From Candidatus Nitrosopolaris nunavutensis (lineage in GTDB: Archaea; Thermoproteota; Nitrososphaeria; Nitrososphaerales; Nitrososphaeraceae), in assembly GCA_002501855.1 (NCBI GenBank), contig DAOM01000252.1, positions 1-5,871 of the forward strand: 5,871 nt of DNA, written 5' to 3'. Below, in pieces: positions 1 to 5,247 of this stretch. The notes beneath the pieces are model-generated. The model was not told where the DNA came from, did not search any database, and saw only the letters and a program-made list of their open reading frames with translations. The translations under genes and the position numbers were made by a program. Positions within the stretch are counted from its first letter, which is position 1; each line of letters begins with the position of its first letter.

Positions 1-85
1 CTGGCATTATAAATTCATAAAATTCTTTGGACCTATTTCCTAATTCCTTCATGAACTCCTTGGCCATGTACTGTGCAAAACCCAT
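1..85 (-). CDS. N-terminal fragment of an unidentified protein (gene runs off the window)
   Basis: Reading the minus strand from the ATG at 85 gives 28 codons open to the window edge, beginning MGFAQYMAKEFMKELGNR and continuing with an aromatic and acidic stretch ending in IMP. An in-frame TAA lies two codons upstream (89-91), so the ATG at 85 is the first possible ATG start. A TATA-like element at 106-114 sits about 25 bases upstream, which fits a leaderless archaeal transcript beginning at this ATG. The visible part looks like an amphipathic helix rich in Lys, Glu, Met and Phe, with no signal peptide. From memory, some thaumarchaeal Hsp20-like small heat-shock proteins begin in a similar way, but too little is visible to name a family. 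A 96-residue frame from a TTG at 323 overlaps it in another phase and is judged spurious. Confidence 0.55.
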   Translation of the reverse strand, partial: MGFAQYMAKEFMKELGNRSKEFYEFIMP

Positions 86-105
86 AGATTAAACTAGATG
101 TTATT

Positions 106-114
106 GATATAAAT
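106..114 (-). promoter_or_regulatory. Candidate TATA box of the leaderless gene at 1-85
   Basis: The minus strand reads ATTTATATC here. Its centre is about 25 bases upstream of the ATG at 85, the usual archaeal distance from TATA box to transcription start, so the transcript would start at or next to the start codon. No Shine-Dalgarno sequence lies between them, which agrees with leaderless initiation. The call rests on position and composition only. Confidence 0.45.
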
Positions 115-382
115 CCTTTCTTCCTAAATTCTAGGATTCTGTGCGCGGTACATAAATAAATATATGCTACTCTATTCATCTCTTTGCTCAAGCTACATTC
201 GATATTACAAAAAATAAGAAAAAGAAGAAGAAAACCCAGCTGACTTTTTATCAGCAGAATATCTACAATCCGATTTACTTTAGAAATATCATTCCCCAAG
301 GAAGTAGATAGTGTTCTCCTCAAGGGACGATTAGTATATGTGTCACTTTATCTACGTTGCCTAGTTAATTTCTTTAGATAGT

Positions 383-390
383 CTTATAAG
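383..390 (+). promoter_or_regulatory. Candidate TATA box for the microprotein-GH130 pair
   Basis: The sequence CTTATAAG lies about 75 bases upstream of the microprotein ATG. Transcription starting about 25 bases downstream, near 412, would leave a leader of some 50 bases that carries the Shine-Dalgarno site at 448-454. Two later TATAATGG copies (396-403, 411-418) are alternative TATA elements and would give shorter leaders. The sequence alone cannot decide between them. Confidence 0.3.
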
Positions 391-447
391 TTGTGTATAA
401 TGGTTGGAAATATAATGGATATGAAGGGTCGGTTTGCAGCATAACAC

Positions 448-454
448 AAGGAGG
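448..454 (+). promoter_or_regulatory. Strong Shine-Dalgarno site of the microprotein
   Basis: AAGGAGG ends six bases before the ATG at 461, an ideal match and spacing for the anti-Shine-Dalgarno end of 16S rRNA. It is the strongest ribosome-binding site seen in the window. It is the main reason for calling the short frame at 461-598 a real gene, since the GH130 start at 595 has no comparable site of its own. Confidence 0.6.
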
Positions 455-460
455 AATTAC

Positions 461-598
461 ATGATAGGTGGTTCAAAGGATCGGCACTATGCTCGAGAGA
501 ATCACCAATCAATGTCATGCTGGCTTATTATCTTAACCAATTCAGTAGTTGTAATACACATTATTCTAACAATTTCTGCAAACTTTGAGACTCTATGA
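461..598 (+). CDS. 45-residue single-pass membrane microprotein, translationally coupled to GH130
   Basis: The short frame starts at ATG 461 behind an excellent Shine-Dalgarno site and ends at TGA 596-598. The stop overlaps the GH130 start codon as ATGA, a classic arrangement for translational coupling. The product begins MIGGSKDRHYARENHQS, a polar, charged N-terminus of about 19 residues. A hydrophobic segment follows at about residues 20-38 (from CWLIIL to ILTI), long enough to cross a membrane, and the protein ends in a short acidic tail (ANFETL). There is no signal-peptidase or lipobox motif. I recognise no family. It may be a membrane anchor or partner for the GH130 protein, or a leader peptide whose translation opens the GH130 start; the sequence does not separate these options. 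The ribosome-binding site and overlap are seen directly, while the function is unknown. Confidence 0.6.
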   Translation: MIGGSKDRHYARENHQSMSCWLIILTNSVVVIHIILTISANFETL

Positions 599-1587
599 AT
601 AAAATTCTTTTAGAAAGAAACAAGAATAATCCCCTCCTCATTCCAGATAAATCTAATTGGTGGGAATCCAAAGCCGCATTTAACTGTGCCATTCTGTGCT
701 GTGATAATAGAATTCACATGCTTTATAGAGCGATAGGCGAATATGAAAAGTATATCTCAAGAATAGGATATGCTTCCAGCACAGACGGGATTTGGTTTGA
801 TAGGTCCAAAGACGCTGCTATGGCACCCGAAGAGGAGTATGAAAAATACGGGATCGAAGATCCGCGGCTGGTAGAGATAGATCGCCAGATATTTTTAAGT
901 TATGTGATACTTTCGGATTACGTGAGCGAGGGCCCAACAGCATCTACTGCGTTGGCAACTACTACTGATTTTAAGAATTATACAAGACTGGGCATCATAA
1001 CAAGCAAAGGATCAGACAATAAAGATGTTGTTCTTTTCCCAGAAAAAACAAATCTAAAATCAATTAATGCAGAGGAAAAAGGAGGAAATACAAATAAGTA
1101 CTTGTTTTTACATAGGCCAGCCAGTTGGATCGGTTCAAAATTTGGAGTAGATAGACCCAGTATTTGGCTTGGGGAGGGTAATGCCCTTACTAATTTTGAA
1201 AAACATACTCTACTTCTGAAACCGGAGCAAGAATGGGAGGCATTAAAGATTGGAGCAGGACCTCCCCCATTAAAAACTAAAGATGGTTGGCTGTTGATAT
1301 ACCACGGAAAAGATACACAGGCTGTTTATAGGGCTGGCGCCGCGCTTCTTGATCTCAAGGATCCCACCAAAGTCCTCGGAAGGACAAAAAGACCTATTCT
1401 CGAACCGTTAGAGCTATATGAAAAGAATGGAGACGTAAGCAACGTGGTTTTTCCCACCGGGGCTTGCACCATCGACGGTACATTATTTGTTTATTACGGT
1501 GCAGCGGACAAAGTTTGTTGTCTGGCAACGATAGACCTCGAAACGTTGCTGGATTACATTCTAGATGAGAACCATGTCAATAGTTAG
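595..1587 (+). CDS. Glycoside hydrolase family 130 protein (beta-mannoside phosphorylase or beta-mannosidase)
   Basis: The 330-residue product has the length and five-bladed propeller motifs of GH130, whose members cleave beta-linked mannosides either with phosphate (releasing mannose 1-phosphate) or with water. Visible motifs are the N-terminal NNPLLIP and FNCAI...MLYRAIG (residues 11-48), GIEDPRL at 86-92 with the likely general acid Asp89, KDVVLFP at 143-149, HRP at 173-175, IGAGPPPLKT...GWLLIYHG at 219-238, and VVFPTGA...VYYGAAD at 284-305. No signal peptide is seen, so it is probably cytoplasmic unless the upstream membrane microprotein tethers it. The ATG overlaps that gene's stop and has no good ribosome-binding site, suggesting coupled translation. 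An Arg that I expect before the strand ending LATSKDF in phosphorylases appears as Ser117, while Arg131 is kept. This hints at hydrolysis, but family assignment is much firmer than reaction type. Confidence 0.9.
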   Translation: MNKILLERNKNNPLLIPDKSNWWESKAAFNCAILCCDNRIHMLYRAIGEYEKYISRIGYASSTDGIWFDRSKDAAMAPEEEYEKYGIEDPRLVEIDRQIFLSYVILSDYVSEGPTASTALATTTDFKNYTRLGIITSKGSDNKDVVLFPEKTNLKSINAEEKGGNTNKYLFLHRPASWIGSKFGVDRPSIWLGEGNALTNFEKHTLLLKPEQEWEALKIGAGPPPLKTKDGWLLIYHGKDTQAVYRAGAALLDLKDPTKVLGRTKRPILEPLELYEKNGDVSNVVFPTGACTIDGTLFVYYGAADKVCCLATIDLETLLDYILDENHVNS

Positions 1588-1664
1588 ATCAATATAGATT
1601 TATGTCGCCTTCGTAATTAATTTACATGACTTAACCTCACCCAGCCTCGCTTACATTATATCTT

Positions 1665-1907
1665 TCATAATAGTGGACTAGTGGGAGGGGTACGACGATT
1701 AAATTTCCATGCCTCACAAGGCAACAAGCACATTTTTTTGCAAACAGACTTTGCTTCTTCATGCTCACAAATTGGACACAAACCCGGCTGCCTATTGATA
1801 TCTGTAACCGACTTCTGTTGTTTAGATTTTGAACCCACGTTTAACCAGAGGGCATCTGAGGGTAAGCCTACAACAAAAACGACGATGATAATTAGTATCG
1901 GAATAAG
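1665..1907 (-). pseudogene. Startless open frame for a Cys-rich, membrane-anchored small protein (possible broken gene)
   Basis: On the minus strand a frame runs from just after a TAA (1908-1910) to the TGA at 1665-1667, 80 codons. It opens with LIPILIIIVVFVVGL (residues 1-15), a strong membrane segment. A polar linker follows, then a Cys cluster at residues 44, 47, 56, 60 and 64 that includes LCPICEH, and a basic Pro-rich tail. This looks like an exported or membrane-bound metal-binding peptide. However, no ATG, GTG or TTG precedes the hydrophobic segment; the first usable start is GTG at 1838, which would remove it. Either a frameshift or stop mutation has cut off the true start, a sequencing error has, or the start codon is unusual. 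An ATG at 1951 in another phase would need a shift near 1908. The plus-strand overlap at 1681-1974 is a competing reading. I recognise no family. Confidence 0.35.
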
Positions 1908-1971
1908 TTACGTGAGTATTGGTAATACGAATCTGTTACTTCAAAACACATTGTACCCGCATATTATACAA

Positions 1972-1983
1972 TAAAAGAAAGCC
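1972..1983 (-). terminator. Possible T-rich terminator after the O-methyltransferase operon
   Basis: The minus strand carries a pyrimidine-rich run reading CTTTCTTTTA about 100 bases beyond the methyltransferase stop. Archaeal termination often uses T-rich tracts without a hairpin, so it is a candidate. It is short and interrupted, and the same bases could simply be AT-rich spacer. Confidence 0.2.
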
Positions 1984-2081
1984 AGCGCGTCGTGATGCCC
2001 ATATCATGTCGTGCGGGGTATTAGGAACGTCTCTTGTTTAAGGGTAATGATATGCCGATGTTCATTGAATTGGGAACGGTT

Positions 2082-2816
2082 CTATAATCTTGCCTCTGAG
2101 GCTAGTTTGATTGTAATTTCTTCGCCATTTCCGATTGGTACTGTTACTGACTGCAGGGAAGGTTTACTGCGAACATAATTTGCATACTTCGCCATAAGAG
2201 GCCGGTAATCTTCGGGATACAACATATTGTCCGTTGCAACAATGCCCCCGCTTCTTAGCATTGGAAGAACCAAATCAAAGTATTCTCTCAAATAGTCTTT
2301 GTCTGCATCGAAGAATACAAAGTCGAACAAGCCGTCTGTTTTTTTAATGTGGTTCTTGTCTTCGAAATTTTTCAATAGCTCATGAAGTATGTTCCTTGCG
2401 CTACCCTCAAGCACTTCAATCAGGCCTCTGACTCCAGCATCATCAAAATTTTTAGTGGCCCTTTCGATCTTTGAGTGATTCATATCTACAGTGATAATAT
2501 GTTTCTCTTCTCCATCTGGTCTAGTCGTACCATCCTGAATCATTGCTTCAGCAAACCACAGTGTCGAGTAACCAACAGAAGTTCCTATTTCTAGAATTCT
2601 CCTTGCATGCATAGCACTAAGGAGTATTTTAAAAAACATCCCAGTATCAGGTGTGATTGCAAGCATCTCGTCTTCCGGAAGAACCTTTATCTCTCCAGAA
2701 CGCTCGCGTTTGGATTGTTCTCCAAGTCTGGCAAGAACACTCTTTATGTTCCCACTCACACGACTACATAAGCTAGTATAGTCATTTAAATCCACAGGAG
2801 AAGGCCGGTTGCTCAC
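2082..2816 (-). CDS. SAM-dependent O-methyltransferase, metal-dependent (COMT / caffeoyl-CoA type)
   Basis: The 244-residue product should move a methyl group from S-adenosylmethionine to a hydroxyl, probably a catechol-like one, in the cytoplasm. The Rossmann fold shows motif I ILEIGTSVGYST at 74-85 and an acidic residue for the SAM ribose (Asp111 in TVDMNHS). FDFVFFDADKDYL at 164-176 follows, with Asp170 as likely metal ligand and Lys173 as likely catalytic base. GGIVATDNMLY at 190-200 supplies Asp196 and Asn197, the other expected metal ligands. The C-terminal GEEITIK matches the family's usual GLxISxK strand. Length fits the family. The start is GTG at 2816; its bases overlap the upstream gene's stop as GTGA, and no other Met occurs before residue 51, so translation is probably coupled to the 108-residue protein. 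Substrate is unknown: the family also includes enzymes acting on lipids, antibiotics and small phenolics. Confidence 0.88.
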   Translation of the reverse strand: MSNRPSPVDLNDYTSLCSRVSGNIKSVLARLGEQSKRERSGEIKVLPEDEMLAITPDTGMFFKILLSAMHARRILEIGTSVGYSTLWFAEAMIQDGTTRPDGEEKHIITVDMNHSKIERATKNFDDAGVRGLIEVLEGSARNILHELLKNFEDKNHIKKTDGLFDFVFFDADKDYLREYFDLVLPMLRSGGIVATDNMLYPEDYRPLMAKYANYVRSKPSLQSVTVPIGNGEEITIKLASEARL

Positions 2817-3139
2817 GGCTTGGCCTTTTCAAAAGAACGTATAGTAGAGAGAACTTCTACACTCAACTTTATAGTGTGGGCACCGGCATCGTCTGAGTTG
2901 TAATGAGACAATTGTTCAAGGAATTTTGACTTGTCTCGGCCCCGCTCATACATGCCACCTGACTCCTTAATACAGAGTGGGAATTTTTGCATTTTCACTC
3001 CTTTAGATTTTAAATAATAAATGAAATGTTTGTATGCCTCAACATCATACCAGTCCCACGCCTTCTCTTCACAGCACATTATCCAGACATCTATGGTATT
3101 CTGGAAGAGAGCTTTGGAACGAAGGTCTTCAAGACTCAT
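2813..3139 (-). CDS. Unknown 108-residue protein, first gene of the O-methyltransferase operon
   Basis: The frame runs from ATG 3139 to the TGA at 2813-2815, overlapping the methyltransferase start by four bases. The product is soluble, with no signal peptide or membrane segment. It is rich in aromatic residues in its first half (DVWIMCC at 17-23, then AWDWYDVEAYKHFIYYLKSKG at about 27-47), and its C-terminal third looks helical with a Lys/Arg-rich end. Cysteines at 22, 23 and 56 do not form a recognisable metal site. I do not recognise the family. The tight overlap suggests the two proteins are needed together, so a partner subunit, substrate-binding helper or regulator of the methyltransferase is possible, but that is inference from position only. 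The start has only a weak ribosome-binding site; a TATA-like element lies 66-77 bases upstream. Confidence 0.7.
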   Translation of the reverse strand: MSLEDLRSKALFQNTIDVWIMCCEEKAWDWYDVEAYKHFIYYLKSKGVKMQKFPLCIKESGGMYERGRDKSKFLEQLSHYNSDDAGAHTIKLSVEVLSTIRSFEKAKP

Positions 3140-3204
3140 GATATTTCAACTCGGGTTCTCTGTATTTTGAATCTATCGTTTTAGCCTCTATTTATCTAGG
3201 AATT

Positions 3205-3216
3205 CATATACTTAAA
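3205..3216 (-). promoter_or_regulatory. Candidate TATA box of the 108-residue protein / methyltransferase operon
   Basis: The minus strand reads TTTAAGTATATG about 70 bases upstream of the ATG at 3139, which would give a leader of roughly 40 bases. A second AT-rich element (ATAAATA on the minus strand, 3189-3195) lies closer and would give a leader of about 25 bases. Either is plausible, and both separate this operon from the preceding uS10 gene on the same strand. Confidence 0.3.
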
Positions 3217-3330
3217 CAAGAACAGCAGAATTTGAAATTATTACCTGATGTATGGTTAAATTCCAATATCAAATTTTTGTTGTCGCCCTCTTCGATTTTG
3301 TGCTCTCGTTGATTGTAGCGAGATGAATAA

Positions 3331-3642
3331 CTACTGGGTGAGGGAGACTTCAATGTAAACGTCATCAGGTATTTTCAATCTCATTAGCTGTCGTATTGAC
3401 CTGTCATCAGCACCTAGATCTATTACTCGTCTGTGAATACGAAGTTCATATTTGTCATAAGTGTTTGTTCCTTGTCCACACGGCGATTTCCTGGTAACAA
3501 CTTTCATCTTTTTAGTCGGGAGAGGATGCGGACCTTTCAATCTGATTCCATTTTTTTCTCCAATTCCTTTTATTTCTGTACATACTCCTTCAAGAGTTGA
3601 TAGGTTTGTACTTGTAAGCTTTATTCGTGCTTCTTGTGGCAT
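3331..3642 (-). CDS. rps10: 30S ribosomal protein uS10
   Basis: The 103-residue product is the small-subunit protein S10, which sits in the 30S head and binds 16S rRNA. It has the usual archaeal length of just over 100 residues. Family motifs are clear: RIKLTSTN near the start, RLKGPHPLPTKK at 34-45, a basic loop VVTRKSPCG at 48-56 that would face the ribosome, and YELRIHRRVIDL at 65-76, ending in IPDDVYIEVSL. The ATG at 3642 lies ten bases after the EF-1 alpha stop on the same strand, so the two genes almost certainly share a transcript, the conserved archaeal EF-1 alpha - S10 order. The short spacer reads GTGAAACAAG, giving at most a partial Shine-Dalgarno match. Nothing in the sequence is unusual for the family. 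Confidence 0.96.
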   Translation of the reverse strand: MPQEARIKLTSTNLSTLEGVCTEIKGIGEKNGIRLKGPHPLPTKKMKVVTRKSPCGQGTNTYDKYELRIHRRVIDLGADDRSIRQLMRLKIPDDVYIEVSLTQ

Positions 3643-3652
3643 CTTGTTTCAC

Positions 3653-4969
3653 TTATTGTTTTTTTGACGGGTCATATTTCTCTGTAATCGATTTGACTAC
3701 GCCGGCAGCGATAGTTGTGCCCATGTCTCTTAAAGCAAATCTTCCAATCTCTGGGAATTCTTTGAAGGTTTCAATCGCTAGTGGCCTTACTGGTTTTATC
3801 TTTACAATTGCGGCATCCCCAGTCTTCAAGAACTTTGGGTTTTCTTCTACCGTGCCTCCTGTTTTCGGATCAATCTTTGCGAGGAATTCTGATAGAGTTG
3901 CCGCTACTTGTGCTGTATGTGCATGCAATACTGGCGTGTATCCTGGGGCCATCGCAGTAGGATGATGGATGACAATGATTTGTGCCTCAAATTCCTTCGC
4001 CACCGTAGGAGGATTATCGGTTGGGCCAATTACATCTCCACGCTTTATTCCCTTCTTATCTACGCCTCTGAGGTTAAAACCGATGTTGTCACCTGCCTCT
4101 GCCGAGTCCATCTGTGTGTGGTGAGTTTCGATCGACTTTACCTCTCCAGTAATCCCGGAGGGCATAACTATAACTTTTTCGTTAGCCTTAACCTTACCGG
4201 TTTCCACTCTGCCAACAGGAACCGTGCCTACCCCAGTTATTGAGTACACGTCTTGAACAGGGATTCTGAGTGGTTTTCCTATAGGCTTTTCAGGAGGATC
4301 AAACATATCCAAAGCATCAACAAGAGTGGGTCCTTTGTACCACGGCATGTTTTCAGACTTCTTGATCAGGTTGTCTCCCTTCCATCCTGAGACCGGGACA
4401 AAATTTATTTTGGTTGTATTGTAGCCTACCAACTTTAACATTTTTTCGACAATCTCTTTCACCTCTTTGAACCGAGCCTCAGCATAGCCGACGTCATCCG
4501 TCTTATTGAGTGCGACAACCATCTGCCCGACCCCCAGAGTTCGTGCAAGAAACGCATGTTCTCTGGCTTGCCCACCGGGTTCAGTAGCCGCTTCTGTTTC
4601 ACCTGGCTTGAGCGAGACAACTAGTATGGCTACGTCTGCCTCTGATGCGCCTGTTATCATATTCTTAATAAAGTCTCGGTGACCTGGAGCATCAATCAAA
4701 GTGTAAAAATACTTTTGCGTTTCAAACTTCTGAAAAGCGAGATCTATGGTAATACCTCTGTCCCTTTCGTCCTTAATACTGTCTAGAACCCAAGCATACT
4801 TGAAGGTATCACCTTTTCCTGTTGCTTCTGACTCCTTAGCAAATGCATCAATGGTGCGTTGTTCGATAACACCCAAATCTACCATCATATGGCCTACGAT
4901 AGTTGATTTACCGTTATCGACATGACCTACAACCACTAAATTCATGTGTGGTTTTTTGCTTGCGCTCAT
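3653..4969 (-). CDS. tuf: Translation elongation factor EF-1 alpha (EF-Tu homologue)
   Basis: This 438-residue GTPase brings aminoacyl-tRNA to the ribosomal A site. The G domain carries G1 GHVDNGKST at 15-23, G2 RGITID at 71-76 with Thr74, G3 DAPGH at 93-97, G4 NKTD at 155-158 and G5 SGWKG at 194-198. Domain 2 covers about 229-325 (PLRIPVQDVYSITGVGTV) and domain 3 about 326-433, including HHPTAMAPGYTPVLHAH and GRFALRDMGTTIAAG. Length and domain order are typical of archaea. The usual His in G1 (VDHGKST) is Asn here, a form I associate with Thaumarchaeota. ATG 4969 is chosen because it supplies a normal short N-terminus before KPHMNLVVVGH; Met9 would crop it. It leads an operon with uS10 ten bases downstream. 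Candidate TATA elements lie 25-45 bases upstream. Confidence 0.97.
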   Translation of the reverse strand: MSASKKPHMNLVVVGHVDNGKSTIVGHMMVDLGVIEQRTIDAFAKESEATGKGDTFKYAWVLDSIKDERDRGITIDLAFQKFETQKYFYTLIDAPGHRDFIKNMITGASEADVAILVVSLKPGETEAATEPGGQAREHAFLARTLGVGQMVVALNKTDDVGYAEARFKEVKEIVEKMLKLVGYNTTKINFVPVSGWKGDNLIKKSENMPWYKGPTLVDALDMFDPPEKPIGKPLRIPVQDVYSITGVGTVPVGRVETGKVKANEKVIVMPSGITGEVKSIETHHTQMDSAEAGDNIGFNLRGVDKKGIKRGDVIGPTDNPPTVAKEFEAQIIVIHHPTAMAPGYTPVLHAHTAQVAATLSEFLAKIDPKTGGTVEENPKFLKTGDAAIVKIKPVRPLAIETFKEFPEIGRFALRDMGTTIAAGVVKSITEKYDPSKKQ

Positions 4970-5006
4970 ATCGGGTAAACATTCAAAGGGGCTTTATTTG
5001 TATTTC

Positions 5007-5015
5007 GATAAAATT
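5007..5015 (-). promoter_or_regulatory. Candidate TATA box of the EF-1 alpha - uS10 operon
   Basis: The minus strand reads AATTTTATC about 40 bases upstream of the EF-1 alpha ATG, which would give a leader of around 15 bases. A closer AT-rich element, AAATAAAG on the minus strand (4992-4999), is spaced for a leaderless start. No good Shine-Dalgarno site precedes the ATG, so either option fits a short or absent leader. Confidence 0.3.
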
Positions 5016-5046
5016 GTTTCCTAAATATTGTAACAATTATAATGAT

Positions 5047-5184
5047 ATGATGTCGATGTTGATGAAACTGCTTTTTGATGAGCTCTATAAACAAGGCAAT
5101 AGCAAGAGATCCAGCGGAATGTATTCGCAGAAAAGGACAGACAGACCCGCAGGTTTCAAATCAGACTGTTATGTACTAAAATAA
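5047..5184 (+). CDS. Possible 45-residue basic small protein, divergent from EF-1 alpha
   Basis: A plus-strand frame from ATG 5047 to TAA 5182-5184 encodes a short protein that starts MMSMLMKLLFDELYKQ and continues as a Lys/Arg/Ser-rich tail ending in SDCYVLK. The N-terminal part would form a short amphipathic helix; the remainder is basic and probably disordered. Other in-frame ATGs occur at 5050, 5056 and 5062, so the exact start is uncertain. An AT-rich element at 5021-5030 lies at the right distance for a leaderless start near 5050. The frame stays open upstream to 4903, inside the EF-1 alpha coding region, but that extension is only antisense shadow. No Shine-Dalgarno site and no family signature are visible, so chance openness is quite possible. 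Confidence 0.3.
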   Translation: MMSMLMKLLFDELYKQGNSKRSSGMYSQKRTDRPAGFKSDCYVLK

Positions 5185-5195
5185 GAGAAAACAAT
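5177..5195 (-). terminator. Possible T-rich terminator after the cupin gene
   Basis: About 55 bases beyond the cupin stop, the minus strand carries a pyrimidine-rich run reading ATTGTTTTCTCTTATTTTA. T-rich tracts end many archaeal transcripts, and this one would stop cupin transcription before it reaches the EF-1 alpha promoter. No hairpin accompanies it. It also overlaps the end of the possible small plus-strand frame. Confidence 0.35.
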
Positions 5196-5247
5196 GCTCT
5201 CATATCTATTTATCTCTCTATTGCACTCGTCATGGAACTGATGGCAA

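Larger units (their letters stand above)
86..460. other. Intergenic region between the partial minus-strand gene and the plus-strand microprotein
   Basis: This is a divergent intergenic stretch: the left part serves the minus-strand gene at 1-85, the right part the plus-strand pair at 461-1587. It contains a purine-rich tract at 209-236 (T-rich on the minus strand), a direct repeat TATAATGG at 396-403 and 411-418, and several TATA-like elements. A minus-strand open frame at 33-323 starts at TTG, lacks any family signature and overlaps the better-supported start at 85. I see no RNA gene or mobile element here. Confidence 0.5.
1588..2081. other. Intergenic region between convergent genes, without a standard gene
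   Basis: GH130 (plus) and the O-methyltransferase (minus) converge on this stretch of nearly 500 bases. It holds a minus-strand startless frame with a membrane segment and Cys motif (1665-1907, listed separately) and an overlapping plus-strand frame from GTG 1681 to 1974 that I regard as a shadow. There is also a short repeat of GTCGTG around 1988-2012 and a T-rich minus-strand tract at about 1972-1983. No hairpin with a T-run is obvious after GH130. I find no tRNA or convincing box C/D RNA. Confidence 0.5.

Noticed and set aside
33..323. Minus-strand 96-residue frame with a hydrophobic stretch
   Set aside because: It starts at TTG without a convincing ribosome-binding site, its hydrophobic part comes from a simple T-rich tract, and it overlaps in another phase the better-supported gene start and promoter at 1-114.
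400..444. 14-codon frame upstream of the microprotein
   Set aside because: No ribosome-binding site, nested alternative ATGs, and ends before the strong Shine-Dalgarno site; too short to support as a leader peptide.
470..484. GGTTCAAA resembling a tRNA T-arm
   Set aside because: Flanking bases do not pair, and no acceptor stem or anticodon arm surrounds it; it also lies within the microprotein frame.
1681..1974. Plus-strand 97-residue frame starting at GTG
   Set aside because: No Shine-Dalgarno site and no family-like motifs; the opposite strand gives a more protein-like reading with a membrane segment and Cys cluster. A TATA-like stretch near 1657 keeps it from being excluded fully.
3461..3667. 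Plus-strand frame antisense to uS10
   Set aside because: Shadow of the uS10 gene, with no family features.
3627..3965. Plus-strand 112-residue frame antisense to EF-1 alpha
   Set aside because: It lies almost wholly within the well-supported EF-1 alpha gene and has no independent support; it is a shadow of that gene.
3908..4243. Plus-strand 111-residue frame antisense to EF-1 alpha
   Set aside because: Entirely inside EF-1 alpha; Cys-rich look is a by-product of antisense reading.
5060..5082. Two TGATGA motifs resembling box C of a C/D guide RNA
   Set aside because: No CTGA box D or D' is found at the required distances, so a C/D RNA is not supported.
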